Counted from the first letter of the stretch, positions 25,960 through 34,290 are shown. The stretch is 43,854 bases of DNA from an uncultured Caryophanales bacterium (GCA_937885165.1 CAKZZJ010000182.1:1-43854); one strand, 5' to 3'. Translations and numbers: made by a program. The notes: generated from the letters alone by a model not told the origin.

Positions 25960-26193
25960 CTATTCTCCTTTATTCTTGTCACTTTTTTTTAGTTCTTCTT
26001 TTAATTTATCATATTCGAATTTTTCTCTGATATTACAGCCTTCTACATTACAAGCCATACAATTTTCTTCTTCTATTTTTATGTGCTCACAACCTTTTGG
26101 TGGTGGTGTTTTTCTATTATGCACAAAGCTTATAAAAAACAGAGCTACGAAAAATACAATTAGTGCTATCGCACCAAACAAGTACCAATTCAT
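25960..26193 (-). CDS. Four-cysteine single-pass membrane protein between rnfA and rnfB (NqrM-like by architecture)
   Basis: The 77-residue protein has one N-terminal transmembrane helix (residues 2-24), a short basic turn, and a cytoplasmic tail with four cysteines, C35, C45, C48 and C53, in GCEHIKIEEENCMACNVEGC. A charged helix ends it. The architecture (single helix plus four Cys, about 70-80 residues) is that of NqrM/DUF539, which helps place iron in the Na+-NQR complex, whose NqrD/NqrE are homologues of RnfE/RnfA. The cysteine spacing differs, so homology is unproven. ATG overlaps the rnfA stop (TAATG), and rnfB starts four bases after its stop, so it is an operon member. It may instead belong to the FeoB-associated Cys-rich type. 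Confidence 0.8.
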   Translation of the reverse strand: MNWYLFGAIALIVFFVALFFISFVHNRKTPPPKGCEHIKIEEENCMACNVEGCNIREKFEYDKLKEELKKSDKNKGE

Positions 26194-26774
26194 TAAATTA
26201 ATCCGCTGAACCCTAAGAACGCCATTGCCATAATAGCTGCGGTAATTAAAGCTATAGGAATACCTTTAAAAGCTTTTGGTGCGTCAGATGCATCAAGACG
26301 GTATCTTATAGTTGAGAATATATAAATTACGATTAAGAAGCCTAAACCTGTACCAATAGCGTTAGCCATTGAATCGGCAAAAGACAATGCCTGATCAGTG
26401 TTGCCTTGTGCGACACCTAAAACAGCACAGTTAGTAGTAATAAGTGGTAAATAAACACCTAATGCTTTATATAGTGATGCAGAATATTTTTTAATAAACA
26501 TCTCTATTAATTGAACGATAGATGCGATAACCAAAATATAGGTTATTGTATCCATAAATGTTATATTTGCCAAAGCTAATAATTGATAGATTGGCCAGCA
26601 GATAAGAGATGCCAAAACTATAACAAATAATACTGCAACCCCCATACCTAAGGCACTTGATGATTTTTTGGAAACACCAAAGAAAGGACATATTCCATAA
26701 AACCTTGATAATGTTACGTTATTTATTAACATTGAATTTACTATAGCTAGTAAGAATGCGACTATATAACTCAT
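26193..26774 (-). CDS. rnfA: Rnf complex subunit RnfA
   Basis: The 193-residue integral membrane protein has six hydrophobic segments and the paired Rnf/Nqr cysteine motifs: NNVTLSRFYGICPFFGVSKK near residue 25 and LPLITTNCAVLGVA near 110. These cysteines hold an iron centre between RnfA and RnfE in the membrane. It is part of the ferredoxin:NAD+ oxidoreductase that pumps Na+ or H+. The start overlaps the rnfE stop by four bases (ATGA). Confidence 0.96.
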   Translation of the reverse strand: MSYIVAFLLAIVNSMLINNVTLSRFYGICPFFGVSKKSSSALGMGVAVLFVIVLASLICWPIYQLLALANITFMDTITYILVIASIVQLIEMFIKKYSASLYKALGVYLPLITTNCAVLGVAQGNTDQALSFADSMANAIGTGLGFLIVIYIFSTIRYRLDASDAPKAFKGIPIALITAAIMAMAFLGFSGLI

Positions 26775-27544
26775 AGGCTACCTCCTTCTAACTTAACTTG
26801 TCCTTGAGCTTGATTCTGAGCTTTAGCGGCAAGTTCTGCGGCTTTTTTAGCTTTTAATTCTTCAATTTTCTTTTTCTCTAATTCTTTTTGTTTGGTTTCT
26901 TTTCTATTCTTATAAAAAGCCATTACAGCAAGAATTACACCCAAAACTAAGAAGCCTCCAGCTGATTGAACAAATAATGAGAATGCATATTCTTCAGGGA
27001 ATAAGTGTAGGTGGATTTCAGTTCCGATTGGAAAATAAACGCCAAAAGATAAAGCACCAGTTCCTAGCAATTCTCTGAAAAAAGCGATAATGCAAAGAGC
27101 CATTGTATAACCAATACCACAGCCTAGACCATCAAAGAAGGATGCTTTAACACCATGTTTTGAAGCAAAAGCCTCAGCTCTTCCTAAAATTACACAGTTA
27201 ACAACAATCAGGGAAATAAACACACCTAAGCTTGAATATAGAGCCGGAACGAATGCCTGAACAAGCATTCTTACAATCGTAACGAATGTTGCAATAATGA
27301 TAATATAACAAGGTATTTTAACCTCGGGTGGTATTATTTTTCTTAACAAAGAAATTAATACATTTGAGCCAATTAAAACAAGTATTACAAGTATACCCAT
27401 ACCAAGCGCTGACTCAACACTTTTTGTAACAGCCAAGGCTGGACACATACCAAGCATTGAAACGAAGATTGGGTTTTCTTTGATGATGCCACTTACAAAT
27501 GCGGCTTTTGTAGAAATATTATCTTTGAATTTTTCTTTCATCAT
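26771..27544 (-). CDS. rnfE: Rnf complex subunit RnfE
   Basis: The 257-residue membrane protein is homologous to RnfA, with NPIFVSMLGMCPALAVTKSV and GVFISLIVVNCVILGRAEAFA carrying the membrane cysteines, and a C-terminal extension. After residue about 215 it has a Lys/Glu/Ala-rich tail (KELEKKKIEELKAKKAAELA) that is coiled-coil-like and longer than in many RnfE. Start ATG 27544 overlaps the rnfG stop. Confidence 0.95.
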   Translation of the reverse strand: MMKEKFKDNISTKAAFVSGIIKENPIFVSMLGMCPALAVTKSVESALGMGILVILVLIGSNVLISLLRKIIPPEVKIPCYIIIIATFVTIVRMLVQAFVPALYSSLGVFISLIVVNCVILGRAEAFASKHGVKASFFDGLGCGIGYTMALCIIAFFRELLGTGALSFGVYFPIGTEIHLHLFPEEYAFSLFVQSAGGFLVLGVILAVMAFYKNRKETKQKELEKKKIEELKAKKAAELAAKAQNQAQGQVKLEGGSL

Positions 27545-28119
27545 TAATTACCCCCTTTCGCATCATTTAAAGCTGCGGTAACTAATTCTTTGACTAGCTT
27601 AGCACCATAAGTAGCCCCACAGGATACATCAATATTTGCAAGTTCATCGTTATTTAGTGTCCCGGCGTAGGAACTTGAATCTGATTTAAACCAAATTTCA
27701 ATTGAATCCTTTTCGCTTGAAGGGTAATTAGATGTTACATGTCCTTCGACAGTTGAAGCAAATGATTGACCATTTTCTAAAAATTCAACCTGATATACCT
27801 GGTTGTCTTTTATAGCGACCATCAGTTTTATAGTACCATATGCATTTTTGCCTGATACTGTATATACCTTGCCTAAATCATTTTTATTATTATCTCTTGC
27901 GATAATAATTTTTTCAATATAATCACTTGAATATGGACCTGAAACTTCTTCTGAATTTGAACTATCATATGAATTAAAGATTGATACTATTGTGTCATAT
28001 TCTGTTTGTTCATCATTTTTGGCAATTACTGGAGAAGTTAGCATATCCATTGCCGCAATAAGTACTGCACAAATAAGAGCTATAGCGGCTAAAATAGAAC
28101 TAATTTTTAAATATTTCAT
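27544..28119 (-). CDS. rnfG: Rnf complex subunit RnfG (flavin-carrying)
   Basis: This 191-residue protein is membrane-anchored at its N-terminus (ISSILAAIALICAVLIAAMDM). It carries an FMN-binding domain whose flavin is attached covalently to Thr in the SGAT-type motif, here VSCGATYGAKLVKE near residue 172. I chose ATG 28119, which overlaps the rnfD stop (TAATG); the frame is open 28 codons further up, but those lie inside rnfD and lack RnfG character. Serine is replaced by Cys before GAT, still compatible with flavinylation. It passes electrons between RnfC/D and the membrane subunits. Confidence 0.93.
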   Translation of the reverse strand: MKYLKISSILAAIALICAVLIAAMDMLTSPVIAKNDEQTEYDTIVSIFNSYDSSNSEEVSGPYSSDYIEKIIIARDNNKNDLGKVYTVSGKNAYGTIKLMVAIKDNQVYQVEFLENGQSFASTVEGHVTSNYPSSEKDSIEIWFKSDSSSYAGTLNNDELANIDVSCGATYGAKLVKELVTAALNDAKGGN

Positions 28120-29225
28120 TAGAACCAACCTCCCGCTACTGAAGCTGAAACGATTACGCCCATAACAATAAGAGCCAAGCATAATCCTAACATTTGTTTC
28201 CAAGTATATTTATTTGGTGATTTTTTCATTAGATAATCTATACAAGGTGCAGTTAGGTTTGCAATTAGAATTGAGAATGCTGCGCCCTCTGGATAGGCAC
28301 CGCTGATTCTTATTAAAATTGTTATTGATCCGGCAATAGCACCAAATAATATTCTACCAAATTTAGATGTTGGTGATGTTACTGGGTCGGTTATCATAAA
28401 TACTGCAGCAAACATCATACCGCCGCTGAATAGCTGATATGCCCAGATTTCAAACATATTACCACTATCAAATTTTAATACATAAGTCATTGAAGCAACA
28501 AATGATAAAATCGCAAATGATAAGAAATAACCCAAGAATGATCTTATATCAGCACTTCTTCTTATAAATAGATATAACCCACCAACTAAAATACATATGA
28601 TACATACTTCACCCATAGATCCTGGAACATTTCCTAAGAATGTATCTAAAACTGAATACCCGCTTATATTTCCGATATCACCTTTTACAAGACCTAGAGG
28701 TGTCGCGCCTGCTGCAACATCATATGTAGTTTGGGTTGGATATGCTTCATTAAGTTTTGATCCAAAGCATATCGCAACAAATATTCTACCAACAGCTGCG
28801 GGATTGAATATGTTGTTTCCTAAGCCGCCGAATACCATCTTGCCAATAAGCATTCCAAATAAGGCACCTGTTATTACAACATAAGGGCTAACTCCAGCTG
28901 GTAGGATTAATGAAAATATCAAACCTGATATCGCTGGTGCTAGGAAATTGTTGATTGTATATAAGGCTTTTACTTTTGCCAAACCTTCTTTTGTAAATAT
29001 TTCTTTAAATTTTAATCCTTTTGGCCACTTAATTAACAAGTGGGCAATAAGCTCTGTTAAAATCATTATTGAAAGTGATAATAAAATTACATATATACCA
29101 CTCCAACCATTTTGAATGATTGCGAAAATAGTTACTGGAAGCAAAGCTATCAAAACATCCAGCATCATTCTTGCAACACTAACAGGCTTTCTTAAATAAG
29201 GGGATGTTTGAGGAATTAATTTCAT
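28119..29225 (-). CDS. rnfD: Rnf complex subunit RnfD (flavin-carrying)
   Basis: The 368-residue membrane protein of the RnfD/NqrB family has about nine to ten helices. It starts with SPYLRKPVSVARMMLDVLIALLP and shows GGLGNNIFNPAAVGR and a flavin-attachment motif DVAAGATPLGLV (Thr near residue 195). MITDPVTSPTSKFGR is near the end. It takes part in cation movement coupled to electron flow. ATG 29225 follows AGGTGTGG, 13 bases after rnfC. Confidence 0.95.
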   Translation of the reverse strand: MKLIPQTSPYLRKPVSVARMMLDVLIALLPVTIFAIIQNGWSGIYVILLSLSIMILTELIAHLLIKWPKGLKFKEIFTKEGLAKVKALYTINNFLAPAISGLIFSLILPAGVSPYVVITGALFGMLIGKMVFGGLGNNIFNPAAVGRIFVAICFGSKLNEAYPTQTTYDVAAGATPLGLVKGDIGNISGYSVLDTFLGNVPGSMGEVCIICILVGGLYLFIRRSADIRSFLGYFLSFAILSFVASMTYVLKFDSGNMFEIWAYQLFSGGMMFAAVFMITDPVTSPTSKFGRILFGAIAGSITILIRISGAYPEGAAFSILIANLTAPCIDYLMKKSPNKYTWKQMLGLCLALIVMGVIVSASVAGGWF

Positions 29226-29238
29226 ATATCCACACCTC

Positions 29239-30537
29239 CTACATCGCTAGTTTCTTTGCCTTGCGGCAATATTCTGTCAAATGTATTTTTGAAGTACATG
29301 TATATGAACACATACCACATAAAATACATGATTTTATATTAAGTTCATTTTTTAATGCTTCTTTGTCATTATTCTTAACTGCCTGCATAATCATAACTGG
29401 TTTTAATCCTGCAGGACAAGAATATACGCAGGATGAACATCTAACACAAGGTTCTTCAACATATTTTTGAGCATTTAAGATAATACAGGAAGTACATGTT
29501 TTTGTTATTACTGCATCATCTCTCACCAAATTGGCTCCCATCATTGGGCCTCCAAGTATCAATACTTTATCAGAATCATCCTTGTATCCGCCTGAATACT
29601 CGATGACTTCTTTTAAAGCTGTTCCTACTCTTACACGATAATTCTGAGGATATTTAATACCATCACCATTAAGCGTGAAATTCCTTTCATATACTGGCAT
29701 ATTAAGTTTTATTGCACGATATAGACCAAGTATTGTAGAAACATTAAACACCATAATCCCAAGTTTTGCTGGTAAAACACCTGCAGGAACGTGGATTCCT
29801 GTTGCTGATTTAATCATTTCTATTTCCCACCCCTGTGGATAGTAATTACCCACCTTTTTAACTTCTATAGGTAATTCAGGGAATCTTGTTAATTCGGCAT
29901 TTAAAGTATCATACAAATCTTCATATATATACTTTATACAGATTAATAGTCTTTTGGCTTTAAAAGCCTGAAGTGCATATTTGCAGCCATAGATAATATA
30001 TTCTGTAAATTCGATTATGGCACGATGGTCTGCAGAAAGATATGGTTCACATTCAACACCATTAATGCAAATGGTATCAATTGGATCTTTTGTTTGAAAT
30101 TTAATATAGGTTGGAAATGATGAACCACCAAGTCCAACTAAAGCCATTTCTTTAGTGATTCTTGCATAATCGTCTAAAGTTAAAGCGGCAATTTCTTCTT
30201 CTGTTCTTTCTTTAACTGTTTCAACAAATTCATCCTTCATATCATTTTTAATCTGGATAAAATCTGTTAATTTACCACTTCTGTGGAATTTTTTAACTGT
30301 ACCAACGACTTCTCCTGATACTGTTGAGTGAATTGGCTGTTCAAAGAACGGACCAAAACGTGTGCCAATAACCTGACCAATCTTTACCTTATCACCAGGC
30401 TTGACTATTATATCTGCCTTTGGACAACGTGTGTTAGTTACAGCAAGATAGATATATTCTGGATTGGTATATCTTCTTATTGGTAAATGATTAGTTAAGT
30501 TCTTAGTGTTTGCTATTCTTCTGGTTTTAGCAATCAT
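29239..30537 (-). CDS. rnfC: Rnf complex subunit RnfC
   Basis: The 432-residue peripheral subunit binds NADH and FMN. It has the N-terminal barrel-sandwich region (PGDKVKIGQVIGTRFGPFFE), the Nqo1-like fold with GLGGSSFPTYIKF and INGVECEPYLSADHR, and two C-terminal [4Fe-4S] motifs, CVRCSSCVYSCPAGLKP and CILCGMCSYTCTSKIHLTE. It is full length. As the rnfB here is truncated, these clusters are the best candidates for receiving electrons from ferredoxin. It is the first gene of the operon, with a long leader. Confidence 0.96.
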   Translation of the reverse strand: MIAKTRRIANTKNLTNHLPIRRYTNPEYIYLAVTNTRCPKADIIVKPGDKVKIGQVIGTRFGPFFEQPIHSTVSGEVVGTVKKFHRSGKLTDFIQIKNDMKDEFVETVKERTEEEIAALTLDDYARITKEMALVGLGGSSFPTYIKFQTKDPIDTICINGVECEPYLSADHRAIIEFTEYIIYGCKYALQAFKAKRLLICIKYIYEDLYDTLNAELTRFPELPIEVKKVGNYYPQGWEIEMIKSATGIHVPAGVLPAKLGIMVFNVSTILGLYRAIKLNMPVYERNFTLNGDGIKYPQNYRVRVGTALKEVIEYSGGYKDDSDKVLILGGPMMGANLVRDDAVITKTCTSCIILNAQKYVEEPCVRCSSCVYSCPAGLKPVMIMQAVKNNDKEALKNELNIKSCILCGMCSYTCTSKIHLTEYCRKAKKLAM

Positions 30538-30564
30538 AATTCTAATCTCTACTTTCTTTAAGAT

Positions 30565-30644
30565 GGGGGCAACTTTGTATTAAAAATAACACGTACTCTT
30601 TACAAAGGTGTATCGCTATATAATTTTAGCTTGCTAAACTCCCC
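30565..30644 (-). ncRNA. Candidate structured leader RNA of the rnf operon
   Basis: The rnf transcript starts near 30648 and has about 110 bases before the ATG. On the minus strand GGGG (30644-30641) can pair with CCCC (30569-30565), enclosing a hairpin TTTAG-CAAG-CTAAA (30638-30625) and a stem CTTTGTA/TACAAAG (30607-30601 with 30579-30573). This gives a three-way-junction shape. I do not recognise a known riboswitch class. It may be a chance fold. Confidence 0.35.
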
Positions 30645-30654
30645 TCTATGTTAA

Positions 30655-30683
30655 ATTATATCAAACTATTAAAAAATTGAAAA
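30655..30683 (-). promoter_or_regulatory. Promoter of the rnf operon
   Basis: On the minus strand TTTTCA (30683-30678), a 17-base spacer and a perfect TATAAT (30660-30655). Confidence 0.65.
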
Positions 30684-30691
30684 CAAAAAAA

Positions 30692-30717
30692 TGAAAACCT
30701 TTTCAATAATGAAAAGG
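30692..30717. promoter_or_regulatory. Palindromic operator-like sites between rnfC and the HIT gene
   Basis: CCTTTTCAATAATGAAAAGG (30698-30717) is a perfect inverted repeat with 8-base arms. It overlaps TGAAAACCTTTTCA (30692-30705), which differs from a cre site by one central base. The sites lie between the divergent rnf and HIT promoters, so a bound protein could control either. Confidence 0.45.
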
Positions 30718-30746
30718 AATGCTTGTTGTTTTCATAATTATTGTTC

Positions 30747-30775
30747 TTGACAATGAGTTAAAATAACAATAAAAT
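30747..30775 (+). promoter_or_regulatory. Promoter of the HIT gene cluster
   Basis: A perfect TTGACA (30747-30752), a 17-base spacer and TAAAAT (30770-30775). The start codon is 25 bases further on, behind AAGGGGTGG. Confidence 0.8.
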
Positions 30776-30799
30776 CAAGAATAAAGGGGTGGTTAATAC

Positions 30800-31195
30800 A
30801 TGTGTATTTTTTGCAAAATAATCAACAATGAAATTCCTAGTAAAAAAGTTTATGAAGATGATGATGTAGTTGCTATACTTGATATATCTCAAGCTGGTTA
30901 TGGACATACTTTAGTAATGCCGAAAAAACATTATGAAAATATTTTAGAAATCCCTGATAATGAATATTCTAAAGTTATGAGCGCAGTAAAAAAACTATCT
31001 GAAAAGATCAATAAAAATGTTAAACCAGATGGAATAAATGTAATAAATAACACAAATGAGGCTGCAGGACAAACTGTTATGCATTATCATGTTCATATAA
31101 TTCCTAGATTTAAAGATGATGATATTAGATTTATTACCCCAGATCACCAAAACAAATATGATTTAGATGAAGTTTTAAAAAAGGTATGTGAATAA
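30800..31195 (+). CDS. HIT-family (Hint-like) nucleotide hydrolase
   Basis: The 131-residue protein is a histidine-triad hydrolase with the catalytic motif H95-Y-H97-V-H99 followed by IIPR, and the N-terminal CIFCKIINNEIPSKKVYEDD typical of Hint/HIT proteins of Bacillota (two Cys, possible zinc site). These enzymes hydrolyse nucleoside phosphoramidates and similar adenylated compounds. Length is typical. Its stop overlaps the next start (TAATG). Confidence 0.93.
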   Translation: MCIFCKIINNEIPSKKVYEDDDVVAILDISQAGYGHTLVMPKKHYENILEIPDNEYSKVMSAVKKLSEKINKNVKPDGINVINNTNEAAGQTVMHYHVHIIPRFKDDDIRFITPDHQNKYDLDEVLKKVCE

Positions 31196-31680
31196 TGGAA
31201 ACTTGTAAATATATAAAAGCTAAAGTAAAAAAAGTAGATTTAAACGATATTTATGAAGGAAATAACAAAGCTTTATCAATTTTAGATGATAACATAATTG
31301 AAGTAATCAAAACCGAAGCACCAATTACTCTAAATTTGTTAAAAGCAAGACTAAGAGAAGCATTTGATTTAGCCAAAATCAGTGGCAAAGCCTTGGATAT
31401 AATTAATGAAAGAATAAAAAAACTAGGTTTTAAGAAAACAGATAATTTATATGATTTTGTATTATGGCCAACTACCGGGGAATTTAAAATAACTGCCTTA
31501 AGAACAAATTATCCTAGACAAATTTATGATATCCCATATCAGGAATTAAAAGTATTAGTTGATAATATTAATGCTGAAGGCGAAATATTATATCGTGAAA
31601 TATTAAAGTTTTTTGGTTATGAAGTGTTGACAAAAAAAGCACTTGAATATTTAAAATTTGTAGAAAAAAAGTGTAAATAA
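31195..31680 (+). CDS. Stand-alone DUF3320-like protein
   Basis: The 161-residue protein contains, at residues about 25-105, a pattern like that of DUF3320: IIEVIKTEAPITLNLLKARL, then EAFDLAKISGKALDIINERI and KKLGFKKTDN with VLWP. In my memory this domain is normally found at the C-terminus of large DUF4011-type superfamily I helicases. Here it stands alone with a short C-terminal helical part (YQELKVLVDNINAEGEILYR). It is soluble. Its role is unknown. It is coupled to the HIT gene and two bases from the flavodoxin gene, so it is part of the same operon. Confidence 0.75.
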   Translation: METCKYIKAKVKKVDLNDIYEGNNKALSILDDNIIEVIKTEAPITLNLLKARLREAFDLAKISGKALDIINERIKKLGFKKTDNLYDFVLWPTTGEFKITALRTNYPRQIYDIPYQELKVLVDNINAEGEILYREILKFFGYEVLTKKALEYLKFVEKKCK

Positions 31681-31682
31681 AA

Positions 31683-32084
31683 ATGGAAAAAATTAGAATT
31701 AGATATTATTCAAAACTAGGCCATACTAAAAAGATTGCAGATTACATAGCAAAATATTTGAAACTTGAAGCCAAAGAAATCAGTGATGATGATTTTATTG
31801 ATGGCTCAGAAATCCTATTTTTAGGCGGGGCACCATACGCCAATGTAATGGATAAGAAACTAAAAGAATATGTGGAAAAATTGAGGCCAAAAGATGCGAA
31901 AAGAGTTGTGCTATTTACAACTTCAAATTGGTCAAGAAGAACCGCTCTATCAATTAAAAAAACATTGAAAGAAAAGGGCTTGAAAGTGGACGATAAATAT
32001 CTATACGTCCACATGCTAAAAATTAATAGTGCAGAAGAAAAAACAATTAATTTTATAAAAAAAGTATTAAATGATGAAGAATAA
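31683..32084 (+). CDS. Flavodoxin-like protein
   Basis: This 133-residue protein has the flavodoxin fold. The N-terminal strand RIRYYSKLGHTKKIADYIAK carries the phosphate-binding loop, in a weak form (SKLGHTKK, compared with T-x-T-G-x-T). FLGGAPYANVMDKKLKEYVE and VVLFTTSNWSRR are the flavin-edge loops. It probably binds FMN and acts as a small electron carrier; the rnf operon lies next to this cluster, on the opposite strand. There is a weak ribosome-binding site and close spacing to the gene before it. Confidence 0.82.
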   Translation: MEKIRIRYYSKLGHTKKIADYIAKYLKLEAKEISDDDFIDGSEILFLGGAPYANVMDKKLKEYVEKLRPKDAKRVVLFTTSNWSRRTALSIKKTLKEKGLKVDDKYLYVHMLKINSAEEKTINFIKKVLNDEE

Positions 32085-32127
32085 TTAGTTTCATCATTTT
32101 TATATTATTATAGGAGGTGGTGTTGTT

Positions 32128-33204
32128 GTGGGACTCATTAAAGCTATAAAAGGAGTAAGTAAATTTTATAAAGAAAACAAAAATGAAATACAAGAATCTT
32201 TAGAAATCAGCAAAAAAGCTGATAAAAAGATTAGTATTGATAATTCACTTGCTGCATTTAGAATAGTATCTAACAAATTAAAAGTGGACATGTTCATTAT
32301 CAATATGATATCATCAGGAGTGTTTTTAATTTTTTATGGATACATGATATATCTAAGACGTGCAGAAATTGTTCAAATTATCATTTATTCTCTTTTGGCT
32401 TTGGTTTTAATTATATCAATAATTTTTGACATCATATATTATCCTGGCAAATCCAAATTTTTGAATTTTGTTGAAAAAAGCAGAGTTGCTAAAAATAAAA
32501 ATATAGGAAAAACAGTATTAAAAATTACAAAATGGTCTATTAAAGTTTTCTCATTAGGATTTTCTTTATATGGCATAATTTCGTTTGGTGCGACTAAAGG
32601 GAGCGTAGTATCATTAGCAATTTCATTCGGTGTTTTTATGATTCAAATATTCGCTGACATATTAATTCATTCTGTACAGAAATATATCAAATACATGACC
32701 ATCGGTATTGAAGAAGATATAAGCAATAGTCAGATTCTCTTATTTGCATTAAAAGGAATGAGAGATACAATTTGGTATGACCAAGATCATAGAACACAAA
32801 AAGAAGAAAAAATGTTAGAAGAGATAAAAGAAGAGATTTTAAATTATGAGCCTGTCTCAAACGAGAGCTCAGTAATAAAACACAAAATTAATAGATATAA
32901 TGAATATAAAAAAGAAATCTTAGATGAAAATATAGAACAAAATTTAGATGAAATTGTTGAAGAATCTTATCAAAAATACTTATCAAATAATTTTGTTTCA
33001 AATGATGATGATATGATACCAACGCTTTATAAATATGTTAAAGAAAAAGGAGAGATAATAAGTAGTAAATTAGATGAGGAACTAGTATCAATTATTGCTT
33101 ATTTAAAATATTATATAAGTAATTATGCAAGCGAATTATTCACTGATGAACCAAAAGAATTCATTGAAAAAATAAAGAAAGATATTAAATTTTTAAACAA
33201 ATAA
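32128..33204 (+). CDS. Membrane protein of unknown function (358 aa)
   Basis: GTG at 32128 follows AGGAGGTGG. The N-terminal 60 residues are amphipathic and Lys-rich (KAIKGVSKFYKENKNEIQES). Four hydrophobic helices follow (about residues 55-75, 85-105, 135-155 and 160-180). The C-terminal half is a long charged helical cytoplasmic region. No known family signature is recognised. It lies 43 bases after the flavodoxin gene, probably in the same operon, and ends before the bidirectional terminator at 33203. Confidence 0.75.
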   Translation: MGLIKAIKGVSKFYKENKNEIQESLEISKKADKKISIDNSLAAFRIVSNKLKVDMFIINMISSGVFLIFYGYMIYLRRAEIVQIIIYSLLALVLIISIIFDIIYYPGKSKFLNFVEKSRVAKNKNIGKTVLKITKWSIKVFSLGFSLYGIISFGATKGSVVSLAISFGVFMIQIFADILIHSVQKYIKYMTIGIEEDISNSQILLFALKGMRDTIWYDQDHRTQKEEKMLEEIKEEILNYEPVSNESSVIKHKINRYNEYKKEILDENIEQNLDEIVEESYQKYLSNNFVSNDDDMIPTLYKYVKEKGEIISSKLDEELVSIIAYLKYYISNYASELFTDEPKEFIEKIKKDIKFLNK

Positions 33205-33255
33205 AAAAAGGCAATGTTTATTAAGAATTTTACTTAATAATAGCATTGTCTTTTT
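33203..33255. terminator. Bidirectional terminator between 32128-33204 and the degV-type gene
   Basis: GGCAATG (33210-33216) with CATTGTC (33244-33250), plus TTATTAAG with CTTAATAA inside, flanked by an A-run and a T-run. Confidence 0.85.
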
Positions 33256-33286
33256 AGTTAAAAATTCGTTTAAATAAGCCAAAATT

Positions 33287-34216
33287 TTAGTTTCCTAATA
33301 TTTCAGATAAAATTTTAGTTTCTTCTTTTAATTCTTCACTTACTGGTGTTCCGAAATAGTATGCAGCCATTAATCCTGGCCCAACATTTATACCACATGA
33401 TGGGTAGACTGTATTGATGATAATTTCTTTTGGATGAAACTCTTTTTCTATTAATTCTTTAAATTTCAAAGTCTTCTCTTTTCTATTAGTTTCTGCCATT
33501 AAAATTATTTGTTCTTCAGGATTTATTATAGTCCTTTTCATATATTCTATAATAGCTTTGAACGCTTTTTCTTCACCCTTGGCTTTACCTAATACTGTAA
33601 CAAGACCATCTGGTGAAAAATCAGCAAGTGGTTTAATGCCGATTAATTGGCCAAAGAATGCTTGTGGATGAGATATTCTTCCTTTTGCGGCAACAAAAGA
33701 TAAATCATCTAGCCAACCCATCTGATGAACATTATTTCTATTTGCTTCAAGCCAGGCTACATTTTCTTCAATAGTCATTCCCTTATCTCTATTCATTGCG
33801 GCCATAATTGCTAAAAGGCCAAAACCATTAGAATATTTTCTTGAATCTACACAAAAGATCTTTGCATTCTTATTCTCATCTAAAACTAAGTCACGACCCA
33901 TTGTTGCGAATTCATATGTTCCGGATAATTTTGTTGAAATTGAAATAGATAAAACATCAAAACCACTATTTATATATTTTAAAAATGCATTTTTATATTC
34001 TTCTGGAGATGCTGGTGCTGTTTTGTATGCATCCTTATTTTTTTTAAGTGATGTATAAAAATCATTTTCATTTGTGAAGTCCCAGTCAAGTATACCATCA
34101 CGATCTATATTACCAGGAGTAGTTATATGTGCCTTTAAATATTCAATATTAAATCTTTTTCTTAATTCTGGCGACAAATCTGAATTTACATCAACCAATA
34201 TTACGTAATTTTTCAT
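33287..34216 (-). CDS. DegV-family fatty-acid-binding protein (FakB-like)
   Basis: The 309-residue DegV protein has YVILVDVNSDLSPELRKRFN at the N-terminus, ISISTKLSGTYEFA in the fatty-acid pocket region, the long middle domain with DDLSFVAAKGRISHPQA and the C-terminal GINVGPGLMAAYYFG. DegV/FakB proteins carry a fatty acid and present it to FakA for phosphorylation. A FakA gene lies on the other strand 1.5 kb away, which supports this role. Its own promoter (TTGACT-17-TAAAAT at 34290-34262) stands back to back with that of the lipid operon. ATG follows TTGGAGG. Confidence 0.92.
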   Translation of the reverse strand: MKNYVILVDVNSDLSPELRKRFNIEYLKAHITTPGNIDRDGILDWDFTNENDFYTSLKKNKDAYKTAPASPEEYKNAFLKYINSGFDVLSISISTKLSGTYEFATMGRDLVLDENKNAKIFCVDSRKYSNGFGLLAIMAAMNRDKGMTIEENVAWLEANRNNVHQMGWLDDLSFVAAKGRISHPQAFFGQLIGIKPLADFSPDGLVTVLGKAKGEEKAFKAIIEYMKRTIINPEEQIILMAETNRKEKTLKFKELIEKEFHPKEIIINTVYPSCGINVGPGLMAAYYFGTPVSEELKEETKILSEILGN

Positions 34217-34261
34217 TTTTCCTCCAATGTTTTATATTGTTTTTTAATTTTAACAAAGATA

Positions 34262-34290
34262 ATTTTAATACCTTTAAGTTTATTAGTCAA
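34262..34290 (-). promoter_or_regulatory. Promoter of the degV-type gene
   Basis: On the minus strand TTGACT (34290-34285), a 17-base spacer and TAAAAT (34267-34262). Confidence 0.75.

Noticed and set aside
25817..26209. Plus-strand frames across rnfB and the 77-residue gene
   Set aside because: Antisense shadows of a coupled operon with clear cysteine motifs on the minus strand.
28120..28203. A 28-codon upstream extension of rnfG
   Set aside because: It overlaps the end of rnfD in another frame and has no RnfG character. The TAATG overlap at 28119 is the natural coupled start.
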